From: Actinomycetota bacterium
Lineage (GTDB): Bacteria > Actinomycetota > Thermoleophilia > Gaiellales > Gaiellaceae
Direction of reading: 5' to 3'
Length of the DNA: 7,398 bases
Assembly: GCA_013696595.1 (NCBI GenBank)
Contig: JACCYG010000235.1
Coordinates: forward strand, 1 to 7,398
Every line of letters starts with the position of its first letter. Position 1 is the first letter of the stretch. Positions 6,630-7,398 of this stretch are shown here, in pieces. Under the pieces are notes generated by a model. The model was not told the DNA's origin. It searched no databases and worked only from the letters and a program-made list of their open reading frames with translations. The translations under genes and the position numbers were made by a program.

Positions 6630-6636
6630 CCTCCTT
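6630..6636 (-). promoter_or_regulatory. Strong ribosome binding site of the VOC gene
   Basis: CCTCCTT on the plus strand reads AAGGAGG on the minus strand, an essentially perfect complement to the 16S rRNA 3' end. It lies four bases before the ATG at 6625 and fixes that start. It is the strongest ribosome site in the window on this strand and suggests efficient translation compared with the coupled hopanoid genes. Confidence 0.8.
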
Positions 6637-6794
6637 GTCAGACGACGCTTCCTATTTCTACGACGTTCTCGCGCCGGATTGGAAAGCTAGGACTCGGGCA
6701 TCTGGGCATGGGGGATCAGCAATTCTCTCTTCTCGCTCCGCCCGCGCTGAGCGTCAGACCGACAGACTCGGGAAGACGTCAGGTGGGCATAGCG

Positions 6795-6808
6795 TTCGTG
6801 TTTACGAA
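6795..6808. promoter_or_regulatory. Short inverted repeat upstream of the PPOX gene
   Basis: TTCGT (6795-6799) and ACGAA (6804-6808) form a perfect 5+5 inverted repeat around GTTT, 19 bases before the PPOX start and just before its ribosome site. It could be a small operator half-site pair or part of a 5' leader hairpin. TAGCGT (6790-6795) just upstream fits TANNNT as a possible -10 box. Repeats of this length occur by chance, so support is weak. The rest of the 202-base divergent gap (6626-6827) shows no gene I can support. Confidence 0.25.
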
Positions 6809-6815
6809 ACCGACG

Positions 6816-6825
6816 AGAGGAGGAG
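6816..6825 (+). promoter_or_regulatory. Ribosome binding site setting the PPOX GTG start
   Basis: AGAGGAGGAG contains AGGAGG (6818-6823), four bases before the GTG at 6828. This decides the start, since the reading frame is open far upstream to an ATG at 6609 that lies inside the divergent VOC gene. Confidence 0.75.
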
Positions 6826-6827
6826 CC

Positions 6828-7223
6828 GTGGCGGAGCTTCCGGAGAAGGCGCGCAAGCTCTTCAAAGAGCCCAATCTGACTTACATCGCGACCGTCATGC
6901 GGGATGGTTCGCCGCAGGTCACTCCCGTCTGGGTCGAGCTCTCGAACGGCCACGTGTGCTTCAACACCGCGGTCGGGCGTGTCAAGGAGAAGAACATCCG
7001 TCGCGACCCGCGCGTCGCGGTCTCGATCGCCAACCGCGAGGACCCGTACGACAAGGTCGACCTCCGCGGCCGCGTCGTCGACATGGTGGTCGGCCCAGAA
7101 GCGGACGAGATGATCGATCGCCTCGCGAAGAAGTACCTCGGCGAGGACGAGTACCCGTGGCGCAGCCCGGACGAGCAGCGGGTAATGGTGAAGATCGAGC
7201 CCGAGTCAGTCAACACTGTGTGA
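6828..7223 (+). CDS. PPOX-class, probably F420-binding, split-barrel oxidoreductase
   Basis: This is a member of the pyridoxamine-phosphate-oxidase-like split beta-barrel group (Rv1155-like), small dimeric proteins that bind coenzyme F420 or FMN. The 131-residue protein starts MAELPEKARKLFKEPNL, then YIATVMRDGSPQVTPVWVE (19-37), the first barrel strands. FNTAVGRVKEKNIRRDPRVAVSI (45-67) holds the basic residues that in relatives contact cofactor phosphate. VDLRGRVVDM (77-86) and the final RVMVKIEPESVNTV complete the fold. The length matches the family. The GTG start is fixed by a strong ribosome site; earlier in-frame sequence overlaps the divergent VOC gene. Its TGA is overlapped by the next gene's GTG (GTGA), suggesting one transcript. 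F420 rather than FMN use is inferred from family resemblance. The substrate is unknown. Confidence 0.88.
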   Translation: MAELPEKARKLFKEPNLTYIATVMRDGSPQVTPVWVELSNGHVCFNTAVGRVKEKNIRRDPRVAVSIANREDPYDKVDLRGRVVDMVVGPEADEMIDRLAKKYLGEDEYPWRSPDEQRVMVKIEPESVNTV

Positions 7224-7398
7224 GCCGGAGCCTCCTCTACCTCACACGCGACGAGGTAGCGGGCCTCCTCCCCTCGGTCCCGGAGCAGCTCGACCTCGTC
7301 GAAGAGACCTACCGCGCACTCGCGGCCGGACGCGTCCAGCTTCCGCCGAAACCCGGGGTCCACCCCCGCAAGGACTCGTTCATCCACGCCATGCCGGC
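7220..7398 (+). CDS. Ornithine cyclodeaminase/mu-crystallin family protein, N-terminal 59 residues (runs off right edge)
   Basis: Reading from GTG 7220 gives 59 complete codons open to the window edge: SLLYLTRDEVAGLLP near the start, then LDLVEETYRALAAGRVQLPPKP and FIHAMPA. This is the usual N-terminal region of the ornithine cyclodeaminase/mu-crystallin family, NAD(P)-dependent enzymes that include ornithine cyclodeaminase, alanine dehydrogenase and ketimine reductases. The Rossmann domain that would confirm cofactor binding lies outside the window, as does anything that would fix the substrate. The start overlaps the PPOX stop by four bases (GTGA) and no ribosome site is visible, so translation is likely coupled to the PPOX gene. 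Family members are about 300-350 residues, so less than a fifth is seen. Confidence 0.85.
   Translation, partial: MSRSLLYLTRDEVAGLLPSVPEQLDLVEETYRALAAGRVQLPPKPGVHPRKDSFIHAMP

Noticed and set aside
6609..6827. N-terminal extension of the PPOX protein to the ATG at 6609
   Set aside because: Would overlap the divergent VOC gene; a strong ribosome site precedes GTG 6828 and the protein then has the family length.

Overview
The window is GC-rich bacterial DNA, densely packed with short intergenic gaps. It is best explained as chromosome of a high-GC soil-type bacterium. Actinomycetota is most likely, because a hopanoid cassette sits near an F420-type PPOX-fold gene and gene starts are often GTG. 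That placement is inference from gene content and composition. No rRNA or other lineage marker is present. I see no tRNA, rRNA, CRISPR array, insertion sequence, phage gene or plasmid gene.

Layout. Positions 1-4187, minus strand, hold a hopanoid (squalene-to-hopene) cassette read right to left: hpnC (4187-3345), hpnD (3348-2509), hpnE (2512-1241) and, after a 166-base gap, the first 358 codons of squalene-hopene cyclase, which runs off the left edge. hpnC, hpnD and hpnE overlap by 4 bases at each junction and look translationally coupled. Together they supply the three-enzyme route from farnesyl diphosphate to squalene (presqualene diphosphate, hydroxysqualene, squalene), and the cyclase closes squalene into hopene or hopanol for the membrane.

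Positions 4203-5006, plus strand, encode an aldo/keto reductase diverging from hpnC with only 15 bases between the two start codons. Positions 6181-5003, minus strand, encode a class III (CaiB/BaiF) CoA-transferase that converges on the reductase so tightly that both stop codons share one CTAG. Upstream of it lie a GC-rich stem-loop and a small VOC-fold (glyoxalase-like) gene (6625-6278, minus) with a near-perfect ribosome binding site.

Positions 6828-7398, plus strand, hold a two-gene unit: a PPOX-class, probably F420-binding, flavin/deazaflavin-fold protein, overlapped by 4 bases by the start of an ornithine cyclodeaminase/mu-crystallin family gene that runs off the right edge.

The hopanoid genes form one clear pathway. 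The genes to their right are ordinary metabolic enzymes whose substrates the sequence does not fix, and nothing ties them to hopanoids except position. I did not find a convincing new biological system. The points worth a second look are the very tight gene junctions, the stem-loop at 6200-6231, the G-run element before the cyclase gene, and the uncertain (possibly leaderless) start of the CoA-transferase.
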